A stretch of 64,000 nucleotides of DNA from Planctomycetota bacterium (GCA_024274785.1 JAJSAM010000060.1:1-64000), one strand, 5' to 3'; shown: positions 42,970-52,420, counted from the stretch's first letter. Made by a program: numbers and translations. The notes: generated from the letters alone by a model not told the origin.

Positions 42970-44388
42970 TCAGGCGCGGCGGACGTATTCGAACTCGAAG
43001 GGCTTATCCTTGATCCCCTTGACCGGCGGAGCGATCCAGTTGGCGATCCTGCCGACCTCATGCACGGGGTACATCAGGGTCTTGATGAACGCCTGATCCT
43101 CTTCACTCGGAAGCCACTCGCGCTTCCGGCTTTCCCACTCGTCCGAAGAAACCGGGTTTCCCTCGGGATCGAAGTCATGCTTCGAGTAGAGGCCGATGGC
43201 GCGGTGGAAACGACGGCTCGGGAGAACGAGCCGTTCGTCGCTGCCTTCCTTCTCGAGGAGCTTGTTCCAGCGCTTCACCACATTGCCGCAGTCCTCGACG
43301 TAGTCGTCGCGGAGAACCTCGTTCATGGCGTTGCGGAGCGGCACTTCCTCGGTGGTCATCCTGCCGTCCGAAAGCACCGGCATCTGGTAGATCCCGTCGA
43401 GGGCGACGTGGTCCTCGTAGCGTCTGGCCTCCTGGTAGCGGCCCTTGAGCCCCGAGCCGAAGAAGTCCGCGGCGTTGCTCGACTGTTCCCCGCCGTAGAG
43501 ATCGACCGAAACGGTGAACCAGAAATTCAGGTATTTCTGGAGGGTGGCGAAATCGATGCCGCCGTTCTCCCGGACATTCTCGGGACCGTGCTCGCGCGCC
43601 AGCTCCACGGTGCGCTTGAGGATCCGGCCGATGCCGGTCTCACCCACGAACATGTGGTGCGCCTCTTCGGTCAGCATGAATCGACAGGTGCGCGAGAGCG
43701 GGTCGAAACCGGACTCGGCCAGCGCCAGCAACTGGAACTTCCCGTCCCGGTCGGTGAACGTGGTGAACATGAAGAAGGAGAGCCAGTCCGCGATGGGCTC
43801 GTTGAATGCTCCGAGAATTCTCGGGCTGTCCGGGTCGCCGGAGCGGCGGCGGAGCAGATCCTCGGCCTCATCCCGGCCATCCCGGCCAAAGTAGGTGTGG
43901 AGCAGGTAGACCATGGCCCAGAGGTGCCGCCCCTCCTCCACGTTCACCTGGAAGAGATTTCTCGCATCGTAGAGCGAGGGCGCGGTGGCCCCGAGATCGC
44001 GCTGCTGCTCCACGGACGCCGGCTCGGTGTCGGCCTGGGTCACGATCAGGCGGCGCAGCAGGTTCCGGTACTCGCCGGGTACCGTCTGGAATGCAGGCTC
44101 GCCGTAGTGGTCGCCGAAACCGACGGTGCGGTCGGGAATGGCCTCGTTCAGGAAGATCCCCCAGCGGTACTCCGGCATCTTGACGTAGCCGAAGTTCGCC
44201 CAGCCCTCGCGGTCCACACTGATGGCGGTGCGGAGAAAGACATCGTCCCCCTGGAAGCCCTCCGGCCCCATGCTCTTCCACCAGTCGATGTAGCCGGGCT
44301 GCCACTTCTCGAGCGCGCGCTGCAACCGCTTGTCGTCCTTCAGGCCCACGTTGTTCGGAATGGCGGAAGTAAGGTCGACCTTGCTCAT
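42970..44388 (-). CDS. boxB: Benzoyl-CoA 2,3-epoxidase, oxygenase subunit BoxB
   Basis: 472 residues. BoxB is a diiron oxygenase that epoxidises benzoyl-CoA using O2 and electrons from BoxA. The ferritin-like diiron site is seen in MLTEEAHHMFVGETGIGRI and in VNVEEGRHLWAMVYLLH; other conserved segments are KMPEYRWGIFLNEAIP and LFQVNVEEG. The ATG at 44388 has AGGAG and overlaps the boxC stop (TGATG), so a frame opening at 44436 is rejected. It is the second gene of the boxC-boxB pair. Confidence 0.93.
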   Translation of the reverse strand: MSKVDLTSAIPNNVGLKDDKRLQRALEKWQPGYIDWWKSMGPEGFQGDDVFLRTAISVDREGWANFGYVKMPEYRWGIFLNEAIPDRTVGFGDHYGEPAFQTVPGEYRNLLRRLIVTQADTEPASVEQQRDLGATAPSLYDARNLFQVNVEEGRHLWAMVYLLHTYFGRDGRDEAEDLLRRRSGDPDSPRILGAFNEPIADWLSFFMFTTFTDRDGKFQLLALAESGFDPLSRTCRFMLTEEAHHMFVGETGIGRILKRTVELAREHGPENVRENGGIDFATLQKYLNFWFTVSVDLYGGEQSSNAADFFGSGLKGRYQEARRYEDHVALDGIYQMPVLSDGRMTTEEVPLRNAMNEVLRDDYVEDCGNVVKRWNKLLEKEGSDERLVLPSRRFHRAIGLYSKHDFDPEGNPVSSDEWESRKREWLPSEEDQAFIKTLMYPVHEVGRIANWIAPPVKGIKDKPFEFEYVRRA

Positions 44389-46034
44389 CAGGTTCTCCTG
44401 AAATCGAAGCGGGGGCGCTCGGGGCGGCCGTAACACGTCAGCGCTCCAGTCTCTCCCACTGCGTTTGGTCTCTGGAAGATCCAGTTCTGCCAGGCGGTCA
44501 GTCGGCCGAAGATCTTGGTTTCCATCGTTTCGGGACCGGCGAAGCGGAGGTTCGCCTCCATGCCGGTCAGGGCATCGGGTGAGAGGCTGGCGCGCTCCTC
44601 GACGGCGATGCGGACTTCGTCTTCCCAGTCGATGTCGTCCGGGGCGAAGGTGACGAGGCCGTGGTCGAGGGCCGCTTCCGGATCGAAGGATCCCTCATGC
44701 GCCAGAGCGGCATCGACGCGCTCCGGATCGCCGAGGAATCGGGTCTCGAGCCGCGTCAGGCCGTTCGACATGGGGAGATCGCCGGCGGAGAGCGGGCCGA
44801 TTTCGAAACTCACCGGGTGCTCCGGGTCGTCCAGCATGTAGGAGCGGTCCGCGGCGAGGGTCAGTTCGAAAAGCGATCCGGAGAACACGGTGCCCTCGTC
44901 GATAATCGCGAACATGCTCTTCGCGGTGAGATCCATGCGCTTCAAGGTCCGCTTCATGTGGGCCAGGATCTCGGTGACGAACCAGTCGCCGCGGTTGTCG
45001 AGCAGCGCCTGGTCGATGGAGAGCACCGTCTGCGGGTCTCCCTCGGTGCGGAGCAGTACGAGGCCGATTCCGGGGAAGTTGAAGCGAAGCTGGAGCAGGG
45101 CGTCGTCGAGTTCCCGGAAGGCGCGAAGGCCCCAGTAGTCGGCGCCGCGCTCGCGGATCCCGGCGGCATCCGTGGGCTCCGGCGCGGCGGGGGTGCGCAT
45201 GGTGAGGTGGGCGATGCGGGCGTCATGATCGCACCGCAGCGAAACGTGGCGGTACTCGGCCCCATCGCCGGTGCACTCCGCGCCGAGGGGGTCGAGGGTG
45301 ACGCCCTTGCCGGTGCGATGCGCGAACAGATCTTCGGATTCCGCGGCCATCTCCGCGAGCCGCGCGGTGACCGCTCCGGCGAATTTCGAAGCCGGAGCGA
45401 TCCGGTCGACAAATCCGCCGGCCAGCGCACGACGCCCCTTCAGCCCCTCGGCCAGCGTGGAAAAGTAATCGGCGAGGTCGCGCCGCACCTTGCGCTTGTC
45501 CACGAGCCGGGTCAGACCGCCGGTGCCGGGCAGCACGGCGAGAAGCGGGGTTTCCGGGAACGAGACCGCGCTCGCGCCATCGTCCGACATCAGGATCTCG
45601 TCACAGGCCAGCGCCAACTCGTAGCCCCCGCCGGACGAGACGCCGGAGATGGATGAGAGGGAGCGCAGGCCCGAGACGGCCGACGCATCCTCCAGACCGA
45701 GGCGCGTCTCGTTGGTGTACTTGCAGAAGTTCACCTTGAAGCCGTGTTCGGACTTGCCGAGCATGTGGATGTTCGCACCGGCGCAGTAGATGCGATCGAC
45801 ACCGCTCTCGATCGAGACGGCGCGGACCTCGGGGTGCTCGAATCGCAGCCGCATGATGGCGTCCGCGAGTTCGATATCGACGCCGAGATCGTATGAGTTC
45901 AGTTTCAGCTCATAGCCTTCCCGAAGCCCCCCCTCTTCATCGATCCTGATGATCAGACGGGCGGTGTTCCCTTCCACCTTGAGCTCGAAGTGGTGGTAAC
46001 GATCCGGGTGCGTTTCGAAGCGAATGGGATCCAT
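44388..46034 (-). CDS. boxC: 2,3-epoxybenzoyl-CoA dihydrolase BoxC
   Basis: 548 residues, about twice a normal crotonase, as in known BoxC. It opens the ring of 2,3-epoxybenzoyl-CoA by adding two waters and releasing formate. Crotonase-like sequence appears twice (YCAGANIHMLGKSEHGFKVN with SGVSSGGGYELALACDE; later TVFSGSLFELTLAADRSYML). Upstream gene of the pair. No boxA reductase, benzoate-CoA ligase or BoxD-like aldehyde dehydrogenase is within the window, so the rest of the pathway must be elsewhere or absent. Confidence 0.92.
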   Translation of the reverse strand: MDPIRFETHPDRYHHFELKVEGNTARLIIRIDEEGGLREGYELKLNSYDLGVDIELADAIMRLRFEHPEVRAVSIESGVDRIYCAGANIHMLGKSEHGFKVNFCKYTNETRLGLEDASAVSGLRSLSSISGVSSGGGYELALACDEILMSDDGASAVSFPETPLLAVLPGTGGLTRLVDKRKVRRDLADYFSTLAEGLKGRRALAGGFVDRIAPASKFAGAVTARLAEMAAESEDLFAHRTGKGVTLDPLGAECTGDGAEYRHVSLRCDHDARIAHLTMRTPAAPEPTDAAGIRERGADYWGLRAFRELDDALLQLRFNFPGIGLVLLRTEGDPQTVLSIDQALLDNRGDWFVTEILAHMKRTLKRMDLTAKSMFAIIDEGTVFSGSLFELTLAADRSYMLDDPEHPVSFEIGPLSAGDLPMSNGLTRLETRFLGDPERVDAALAHEGSFDPEAALDHGLVTFAPDDIDWEDEVRIAVEERASLSPDALTGMEANLRFAGPETMETKIFGRLTAWQNWIFQRPNAVGETGALTCYGRPERPRFDFRRT

Positions 46035-46227
46035 GGTCCCGGGAGGCTAACCCTTCCCCGGTGCCACCCCAAAGGATTGCCCTCGAACGAACGTTCGACA
46101 AGCCAGGCGGCCGAGACGGAGTTCGCCTCTCCGGTACTCGACGTGAGTTGCGCTGATACGCCCCACCTGCTTTACTGCGCCCGTTCTTCCTCACAGGCGC
46201 ACCTGAAAAACCACGTGGGAGGCTCCA

Positions 46228-46770
46228 TTGGCGTTCACCAACGATGAGTGGGAAGCGGGGATCACCTGGGACGAATACCTCGCGGGCGTCAAGTCCCATG
46301 CCGAATTGTGGCACCACCACTGGGAGCATGCCGAAGTCCCGGAGAGTATCGCCCTGCGCCTCGCCGACCTCCCCGGGCCCCGCCGCGTACTGGTCCTCTC
46401 GGAAGACTGGTGCGGGGATGCCGCGCGTTCGGTCCCGGTGATGGTAAAGGCCCTCGCCACCGCGCCGAACGTCGAGGTGCGCATCCTCGATATCGAGCAT
46501 CATGAGGACGTGATCAACCGCCATCTCTCCCGGAAAGCCAAGGCGATTCCGGTGGCCATCGTGATGGACGACCAGGGCGCCGACCTCGGCTGGTGGGGCC
46601 CCCGCCCCGCCCCGCTGCAGGCCATCCTGCGCGACCGGATCCGCGAACTCGGCAGCCCGAAAAAGGAGGAGATGGGCACGTTCTACGCCCCGATCATGGG
46701 CTGGTACAAGAAGGACGGCGGGAAGACGACGCTCGAGGAGATGGCGATCCTGCTGGAACGTGGGAACTGA
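46228..46770 (+). CDS. Thioredoxin-fold protein with a single active-site cysteine
   Basis: 180 residues beginning at a TTG with GGGAGG upstream. The fold is thioredoxin-like: RRVLVLSEDWCGDAARSVPV gives strand, active-site turn and helix, and IPVAIVMDDQGADLG holds the cis-Pro. The CxxC is replaced by C-G-D-A, so it cannot form the usual disulfide; a monothiol role or a structural role remains possible. A conserved extension (MGTFYAPIMGWYKKDGGKTT) closes the protein, matching a group of uncharacterised thioredoxin-family proteins with the DWCGD motif. Confidence 0.75.
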   Translation: MAFTNDEWEAGITWDEYLAGVKSHAELWHHHWEHAEVPESIALRLADLPGPRRVLVLSEDWCGDAARSVPVMVKALATAPNVEVRILDIEHHEDVINRHLSRKAKAIPVAIVMDDQGADLGWWGPRPAPLQAILRDRIRELGSPKKEEMGTFYAPIMGWYKKDGGKTTLEEMAILLERGN

Positions 46771-46860
46771 CCCGATCCGTCCCGAGGATCGGGGGCCCGG
46801 ATACTTCCAGCCCGAGCCGCTTGAAGCTCATTCCCTCGACGGCTCACACTCCTGACACAA

Positions 46861-46894
46861 CGCCGCCGGGACACCAGGGGGCGTCCCGGCGGCG
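46861..46894. terminator. Bidirectional terminator
   Basis: A perfect 12-bp stem, CGCCGCCGGGAC with GTCCCGGCGGCG, and a 10-base loop, midway between the ends of convergent genes. On the minus strand TTGTGT follows, on the plus strand no T-run. Confidence 0.75.
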
Positions 46895-46919
46895 TGCGGC
46901 ATTCTGGTCGGGGAGATTT

Positions 46920-47714
46920 CTAGCTGCTGCGGCGGCGGCGACGCCACGACCTCGCGGCACCGAGGACACCGAGCAGGCCGAAGCCCAACCAGGCGGCGGA
47001 GGGCACGGGGACCACGCTCAGGTTGAGCCGTGTGTCGTCGACATGGAGACCGCCGCCGACCGTCATGGCGGTCAGCCACATGTAGCGGTTTCCGCCAACC
47101 TCCGCGGGAATGAGGTCGCCCGCGTTGGACCTGGTTTCAGTGAAGAGCAACCCTCCGAGCGCATCCCGCAGGTTCAGATCGACCGCGAGGACCCCGGAAT
47201 CATCTCGGAAGACCCACTCGTACGTGTACCAGCCGGAGGTGCCGACCGCGTAGTGATTGATCGTCCCCAGGTCCTGACGAGGCAGGAAGTTGGTGTTGTT
47301 CGATGCACCGACCAGCAGGCTCCCGGAGCTGTCCCTGGTCGTGTGAAAGATGAAGTCTCTCTGGTGGCTTCCATCGCTTCCGTTTGCGGCGACGGAGAGA
47401 TCGAATCCGGCGCCGTCCGCCCAACCGGTGTCCAGATAGACCGCGGCTTCGGCGACGTACCCCCCGGAAGGCCAGGTATCCCGATACCCATCGAAACGGG
47501 AGAAGGGCCCGAGGTCGGACATGATGGCGTGGTAGCCACCGGTCGCACTGGTTACCCCGCCGGTCCCCGATGCCACCCGGGTCACAACACCGGTCAGGTA
47601 ATCATTCCAGCCCGCAGTGTCGGTCTCGAAACCCTGGTCAAAGACAGTTCCCGCCGTGACCGGCATGGCCGCGACGGCCAGCACCGCCGCCGTGATACAC
47701 AGAACCCTGCCCAT
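46920..47714 (-). CDS. Secreted protein with a PEP-CTERM-type sorting signal
   Basis: 264 residues. A signal peptide (LCITAAVLAVAAMPVTAG) leads into a beta-sandwich, lectin-like body (FDQGFETDTAGWNDYLTG, GGYVAEAAVYLDTGWADGAG). The C-terminus is a variant PEP-CTERM tripartite signal: VPVPSAAWLGFGLLGVL, a hydrophobic helix, and a basic cluster (RRRRRSS). Such proteins are cut and anchored by exosortase; none is in this window. The ATG at 47714 has GGAGAG upstream, preferred over an open frame reaching 47993. Confidence 0.78.
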   Translation of the reverse strand: MGRVLCITAAVLAVAAMPVTAGTVFDQGFETDTAGWNDYLTGVVTRVASGTGGVTSATGGYHAIMSDLGPFSRFDGYRDTWPSGGYVAEAAVYLDTGWADGAGFDLSVAANGSDGSHQRDFIFHTTRDSSGSLLVGASNNTNFLPRQDLGTINHYAVGTSGWYTYEWVFRDDSGVLAVDLNLRDALGGLLFTETRSNAGDLIPAEVGGNRYMWLTAMTVGGGLHVDDTRLNLSVVPVPSAAWLGFGLLGVLGAARSWRRRRRSS

Positions 47715-48005
47715 TTCATCTCTCCTCACATCCAGCAGCCAGCTTGCCGGCGAACGACCTGTTCCCGGCTCGATCTGGAAAGGGAGCTTGCAGACGCACC
47801 CGGACGATCCTCCGGCAGCGCTGCTCCTACACCGGCCGCCCGGCCGGTGGAAGAGCCTCCCGCTCTGCCTGCCCGGGACTGCCCATGCGACGCTCCGAGG
47901 GCTGGTCGCCCAAACCACTCCCACACGCATAGATTGGCAAATCAGCCGGAAACTTTGGTGAATTCCGCGAAAAACCTCTCTTTCGGGGTTCACCCCATCC
48001 CCGCC

Positions 48006-49448
48006 CTACGAGGACGCGGCCCGGGCCCGCCTTCTCTCCTTGCGGCTCCCCTTGTTCATCGTCAGGAGGAGGGCGGGGAGACTGACCGTCAGCTGCAGCA
48101 GGTCGCGACCACTGACCAGTCCGATCCGCCGCGCCTTGCGCATCATGTGGAAGATGTGCGAAGGGTTGTAGAAGCTCTTCCTGATCTGGTTCCGGATCTT
48201 CTTCAGTTCCGAACGCCCCCGGCCCCTCGAGTACACGTGGCCGCCGACCTTCGTGTAGTAGTAGTCGGGTGTGTTTTCGACCAGTTCCCTGAGCGGTGAG
48301 AACTTCTCGATGCGGAGTTTCTGGAAGCTGATGGAGTCGACCTTGATCTCCTTCGCGAACTCCGGAATGTACAGCATTTCCTCATCCGTCTCACCGACGT
48401 TCCCGTAGATGAAGTACCCGTGGGTGTAGATGTCGTACCGCGACAGCACTTCGAAGGCGTCCCGGATCTGCTGCTGGGTGATGCCCTTGTGAAGCTGCTT
48501 CAGAATGCGGTCGTGGGGCGATTCAATCCCGATCAGGAAGAGCCGGAAGCCGGCCTGCTCCGCTTTCTCGAGCAGCCGGGGATGCTTCGCGACGTCGATT
48601 CGCGTCTGGCAGGCGAACGTCTTCCTGATCCCGTTCTCGATGATCAGGTCGCAGAGCTTCTCGCTCCGCTTCGGGTTCGTGAACAGGTTGTCATCGGAAA
48701 AGAGCACGAAATCGGCGGTGATCGTCTTCAGTTCCTCGATCACCGACTCGACCGGGCGCTCCGTGTAGTTCCGCTTCTGGCCCAGCGGATTCAGGTCGAA
48801 AGTACAGAACTTGCAGGAAAACGGGCATCCCCTCGTGGAGAGCACGGTATCGAAAGTATGCCGGCTGAGCCGGATGCCGTTCTTCTGCAGGCGGTACTCT
48901 CTCTTCCGGAGGGCACGGTCGGGAAACGGGAGGTCGGCGATCTCGGGGAGAACCTGATTCTCGTTGTGAACGATCTCTCCGTCCTTGCGCCAGGAGATCC
49001 CGCGGATCTGGTCAATCGGGATTCCCGAAGCGATCTGCCGGATGATCTCCTCGCCCTCCCCCCTGACGACCAGGTCGACGTTCGGGCAAGCTTCGAGCAG
49101 GCCCTCGACCTCCTCCGACGCCTTGCGGCCTCCCACGACCGTGCGGATCTCCGGAGGCAGGCTGGCGATGAGCCTGAGGATCTCGGCGTAGCCCGAGTCC
49201 CATTGAATCCCGATGCAGAGCAGATCGATCTCTTCGCGGATGAAGCGGCCGAGGACCTCGGGGTCGGTGTAGGCCCGGTCCTGCCGGAGGTCGAGGAAGG
49301 TCACCTTGCCGACCTGATCCTTCAAGCTGGCGGCGATGTACTCGAGGCCGGTCAGGGGAAAGAGCCCCTTGACGGCTCTGGCGGGATTCCCCACGTCCGG
49401 GTTGAGAACGAGAGCGTGGCTGTACTTCGGGGCCGCCGTGCTGATCAT
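48006..49448 (-). CDS. B12-binding-domain radical SAM protein
   Basis: 480 residues. The N-terminal part resembles a cobalamin-binding domain (DLLCIGIQWDSGYAEILRLI, TVVGGRKASEEVEGLLEACP), without the DxHxxG motif that would bind the cobalamin base. The radical SAM core follows with STRGCPFSCKFCTFDL (CxxxCxxC) and FSDDNLFTNPKRSEKL. The C-terminal part is basic. It is related to the large B12 radical SAM family that includes hopanoid- and tetrapyrrole-modifying enzymes; the substrate is unknown. The start is uncertain: ATG 49448 best fits the domain start, 49535 is an alternative. Confidence 0.78.
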   Translation of the reverse strand: MISTAAPKYSHALVLNPDVGNPARAVKGLFPLTGLEYIAASLKDQVGKVTFLDLRQDRAYTDPEVLGRFIREEIDLLCIGIQWDSGYAEILRLIASLPPEIRTVVGGRKASEEVEGLLEACPNVDLVVRGEGEEIIRQIASGIPIDQIRGISWRKDGEIVHNENQVLPEIADLPFPDRALRKREYRLQKNGIRLSRHTFDTVLSTRGCPFSCKFCTFDLNPLGQKRNYTERPVESVIEELKTITADFVLFSDDNLFTNPKRSEKLCDLIIENGIRKTFACQTRIDVAKHPRLLEKAEQAGFRLFLIGIESPHDRILKQLHKGITQQQIRDAFEVLSRYDIYTHGYFIYGNVGETDEEMLYIPEFAKEIKVDSISFQKLRIEKFSPLRELVENTPDYYYTKVGGHVYSRGRGRSELKKIRNQIRKSFYNPSHIFHMMRKARRIGLVSGRDLLQLTVSLPALLLTMNKGSRKERRRARAASS

Positions 49449-49454
49449 GAAGTG

Positions 49455-49466
49455 AGTACCGGTACT
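49455..49466. promoter_or_regulatory. Palindrome at the radical SAM start
   Basis: AGTACC-GGTACT, a perfect 12-base dyad seven bases upstream of the proposed ATG of the radical SAM gene. A repressor at this place would block initiation. Inferred from symmetry alone. Confidence 0.25.
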
Positions 49467-49750
49467 GGCGCCGATGAGTCTCTCGACGTGTGCCCACCGG
49501 CATGGGAAACAGGTGAGAACATAACCGGTTCTCATCGTGGAGAGTCGGCAATTGGAGGAACCGGCGCTTCGCTCGCCGCGAGCTCCAGCCGGATGCAGGC
49601 CAACCGGGAACGGGCGAATCCGGGCCGCCGCAAGGCCGGGAAGTCGCAGGCGGGCAGACCGCGAACCCGCGGATCGGAGCCACGACCCGCCGGCCTGAAG
49701 ATGCGATACGGGGGCCAGGGAGGATTCCGCTCTCATCCCCGACAGAGTCC

Positions 49751-51322
49751 CTACTCCCCGATCACCACCCGGGCCGCGAACAGCATCGACCGGTCGCGAT
49801 CGCGCGCGAAACTCCGAAGCAGGAAATCCAGGTCCGGTTCCACTCTCCTGCGGAGAACCTCGCGGCCGTTGACCGTGACCACGATCTCCCGTTCGAGATC
49901 GAAGAGGTCCGGGCTGATGTCCAGGGCGAAGCGTCTGACGCCGCTCCGGGCCACCTCGACGTGGTTGCCGCTGACGGTGAGCTCGATTCGTCCGGAGGGC
50001 TTGTCCCGGACGAACGTCGGCTTCGGCACGTACGGTGGGAACTGTCCTTCGCCGAGCCGTTCCTCCTCGCCGCGCAAGAAGCGGATCCTCACCTGCTCTC
50101 CGGCGCGCTTGGCACCGAGGGCCGCCCGGAGATCCGCCATGCCGACGATTTCCACGTCGTCGATGCCGACGATGACATCCCCGACCGCCATCCCGGCAAC
50201 GGCGGCCACGCTCCCCTCCACCACCATGTTCACCCGCGTACCACGACCGGTGAACTCCATGTCGATCTGAACGCCGATCCGCACGCGTCCCTCGGGCAGC
50301 ATCAGGTTGTGATCCTCGAACCCGGGCGCCCCCGGAGTCTCGCCGAGTTCGAGGACGGTGAGCCAGGCCGCCCGGCCGACCTCGACGTCCGCGGTCTCCC
50401 AGGTGATCGCGGACGGCAGCGGAGACCGAGCCGTGTCGGCCATGAAACGGGCGATCAGCGGGTTCTGCTCATCCCGGTAATCCGGGCTGTGGCCGATCCC
50501 CGGGTAGGTCGTAAACCGCAACTGCGCACCGGCCCGGATCATCTCCTCGAGGTACGGGAGGACAGCCACCGTGGGGTAGAGCGAATCCTCCTGCGTGTTC
50601 ACGATGTAGAGAGGACGGTTCCTCATGTTCACCAGGTAGAGCTGCCGCCCGCTCGCGCCGGACGCCACCGCCGGGTGGCCGTTCAGGGGGATGAACGCGG
50701 CGAAGAACGTCGGGTGGGTCATGGCGAAGTAGAAAGCCCCGGATCCTCCATCCGAGAAGCCGGTGGCGAACACGCGGTTTTCATCCACGTTGAGATCGCG
50801 CTTCAGCTCGGACAGGATGCGGTGCACACCTCCGGCCCCGTTCTCGGTCCACCATTCCGAGCCCCGCTGACCCAGCGGAAAAACCACCATGAACCCCCAC
50901 TCATCGGCCTGCTCCGTCCACCAGTCGCGATAGCCGATCATGCCCTCTTCGGGGATGAGCTCCGCGCGGCTGATCCCTCCGTGCATGTGGATGAGGACCG
51001 GCATCGGCGCGCCGGCCCGGTACTTCTCCGGCACGTAGACGTGGAACGGCCGCTCGACACCGTCCGGGTACGCGACCGTCCGGATACTCCACCCGCTCGA
51101 CTCAGGCTGGACGTAGGCCGGTCCCTTGCGAAGCAGATCGGCCAGCGCACCCCGCTCGGGGTCAAGGGCGAGGATCGAGGTGATCGCGGCTTGCGTCGCC
51201 TGATCACCCCGCGCGGTGAAGAGGTCGTTTACCGCGGTTTCAAGCGGGTCGGTCTCGTCGATGGCCAGAGCGATGAGCGGCAGGCAGAGCAGAAGTCCGG
51301 ACAACACGAACAGGCGGCGCAT
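49751..51322 (-). CDS. Exported alpha/beta hydrolase (PHB-depolymerase/esterase-like) with a PDZ domain
   Basis: 523 residues. A signal peptide (LFVLSGLLLCLPLIALA) is followed by an esterase domain: MPVLIHMHGGISRAELIPEE, then the nucleophile elbow ATGFSDGGSGAFYFA and a likely catalytic His in TTYPGIGHSPDYR. From about 365 a PDZ-like domain is present (VEGSVAAVAGMAVGDVIVGI), and the C-terminal 90 residues form an extra beta domain. Similar esterase-PDZ combinations occur in exported enzymes of environmental bacteria; substrate unknown. It would act in the periplasm. Confidence 0.75.
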   Translation of the reverse strand: MRRLFVLSGLLLCLPLIALAIDETDPLETAVNDLFTARGDQATQAAITSILALDPERGALADLLRKGPAYVQPESSGWSIRTVAYPDGVERPFHVYVPEKYRAGAPMPVLIHMHGGISRAELIPEEGMIGYRDWWTEQADEWGFMVVFPLGQRGSEWWTENGAGGVHRILSELKRDLNVDENRVFATGFSDGGSGAFYFAMTHPTFFAAFIPLNGHPAVASGASGRQLYLVNMRNRPLYIVNTQEDSLYPTVAVLPYLEEMIRAGAQLRFTTYPGIGHSPDYRDEQNPLIARFMADTARSPLPSAITWETADVEVGRAAWLTVLELGETPGAPGFEDHNLMLPEGRVRIGVQIDMEFTGRGTRVNMVVEGSVAAVAGMAVGDVIVGIDDVEIVGMADLRAALGAKRAGEQVRIRFLRGEEERLGEGQFPPYVPKPTFVRDKPSGRIELTVSGNHVEVARSGVRRFALDISPDLFDLEREIVVTVNGREVLRRRVEPDLDFLLRSFARDRDRSMLFAARVVIGE

Positions 51323-51539
51323 GGGCGTCTCTCCGAAGAAACATCACCGGTGCGAGCCGGTCATTGTAGAAACACGACCTCCAAATCCCATGGCAGATCC
51401 CACACTCACACCCATCCCCGAGTCCCGGAGGACACTCTCCGGCATCGACATCGCCGCCATCCGATTCGGGGCGGCCATCGTCCTCTCCGAGTGCCGGGCG
51501 AACACGGGCCGCGCCTCCGGCCGGAAGGCGAACTGAACC

Positions 51540-52268
51540 GTGGCCTCCACCGAGACACTCCTCCTGGCAGCGGCGGTGATCCTCGGAGCGGCGTTCGTGC
51601 AGGGCGTTACCGGATTCGGCCACGCCCTGCTCGCGATCGGACTGCTGACCATGCTCTTCGGCAGCGGCGAGGCGATCCTCATCCTCTCGGTGATGGCCCC
51701 GGCGATCGCGATCGTCGTCTTCGTCCGGCACTGGCGCCGGGTCGACTGGAAGGAGGTGCTGGTGGTCGCCGGCCCGCTCTGCCTGGTGGGTCTGCCGCTC
51801 GGAATCTGGCTCTTCGCCTACGTCGACAAGGCGGCTCTGACGAGGGCGGTCGGCATCTTCCTGATCGTCTCCGCGGGATACTTCCTCTCCCCCTTCGCGC
51901 CGAAACCCCGGAAGCTCCCCTGGCCGGTCGGCGCGACCGCGGGCGCACTCGGCGGTTTCATCGGGGGCGTGGCCTCGACCGGCGGCCCCCCGGTGGTGCT
52001 CTACCTGAACGCGCAGGAGATGAGGAAGGAAGTGCGCATGGGCGTACTGCAGGCCGTGTTCGTGCTCGGCAGCGTGGTCAAGGTGGCGATGCTCGTACCC
52101 ACCGGCCTGATGACCAGGCCGATCCTGCTGCACTCCGCGATCCTGATCCCGCCGATGGTGCTCGGCAGCTACCTCGGGCAACTGCTCTTCGATCGACTGC
52201 CGGGTGAGTCGATCCGGACCGCGGCGCTGGTCATGCTGCTCGGAATCGGGGTGGTGCTGGTGTTCTGA
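51540..52268 (+). CDS. TauE/SafE-family membrane transporter
   Basis: 242 residues with about seven or eight hydrophobic segments. The family's inverted-repeat motifs are present: VQGVTGFGHALLAIGLLTML near the start and GGFIGGVASTGGPPVVLYLN in the middle. TauE/SafE proteins move sulfite, sulfoacetate or related anions across the inner membrane; the substrate here is open. It starts at GTG 51540. A GC-rich terminator follows closely. Confidence 0.85.
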   Translation: MASTETLLLAAAVILGAAFVQGVTGFGHALLAIGLLTMLFGSGEAILILSVMAPAIAIVVFVRHWRRVDWKEVLVVAGPLCLVGLPLGIWLFAYVDKAALTRAVGIFLIVSAGYFLSPFAPKPRKLPWPVGATAGALGGFIGGVASTGGPPVVLYLNAQEMRKEVRMGVLQAVFVLGSVVKVAMLVPTGLMTRPILLHSAILIPPMVLGSYLGQLLFDRLPGESIRTAALVMLLGIGVVLVF

Positions 52269-52273
52269 GGGAG

Positions 52274-52294
52274 CCCGGCCGGCGTCAGGCCGGG
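52274..52294 (+). terminator. Terminator of the TauE-family gene
   Basis: CCCGGCC-GGCGTCA-GGCCGGG, five bases after the stop. No T-run follows. Confidence 0.55.
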
Positions 52295-52420
52295 AGGCGG
52301 CCCTGATCCACACCCCGGATGACCGGGGCAATCGCCGCCAGGACCGTCGCGGCGCCGACAAAGGGGCGCCCTCCCAGGGGTGAGTTCGAAGCCCGGGCCG
52401 ACCGGCCGGGGTGATCAGTT

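Noticed and set aside
51390-51536. 48-codon plus-strand ORF before the TauE-family gene
   Set aside because: Codons are G/C-ending, but there is no ribosome site, no motif and the composition follows the local bias; support is too weak.
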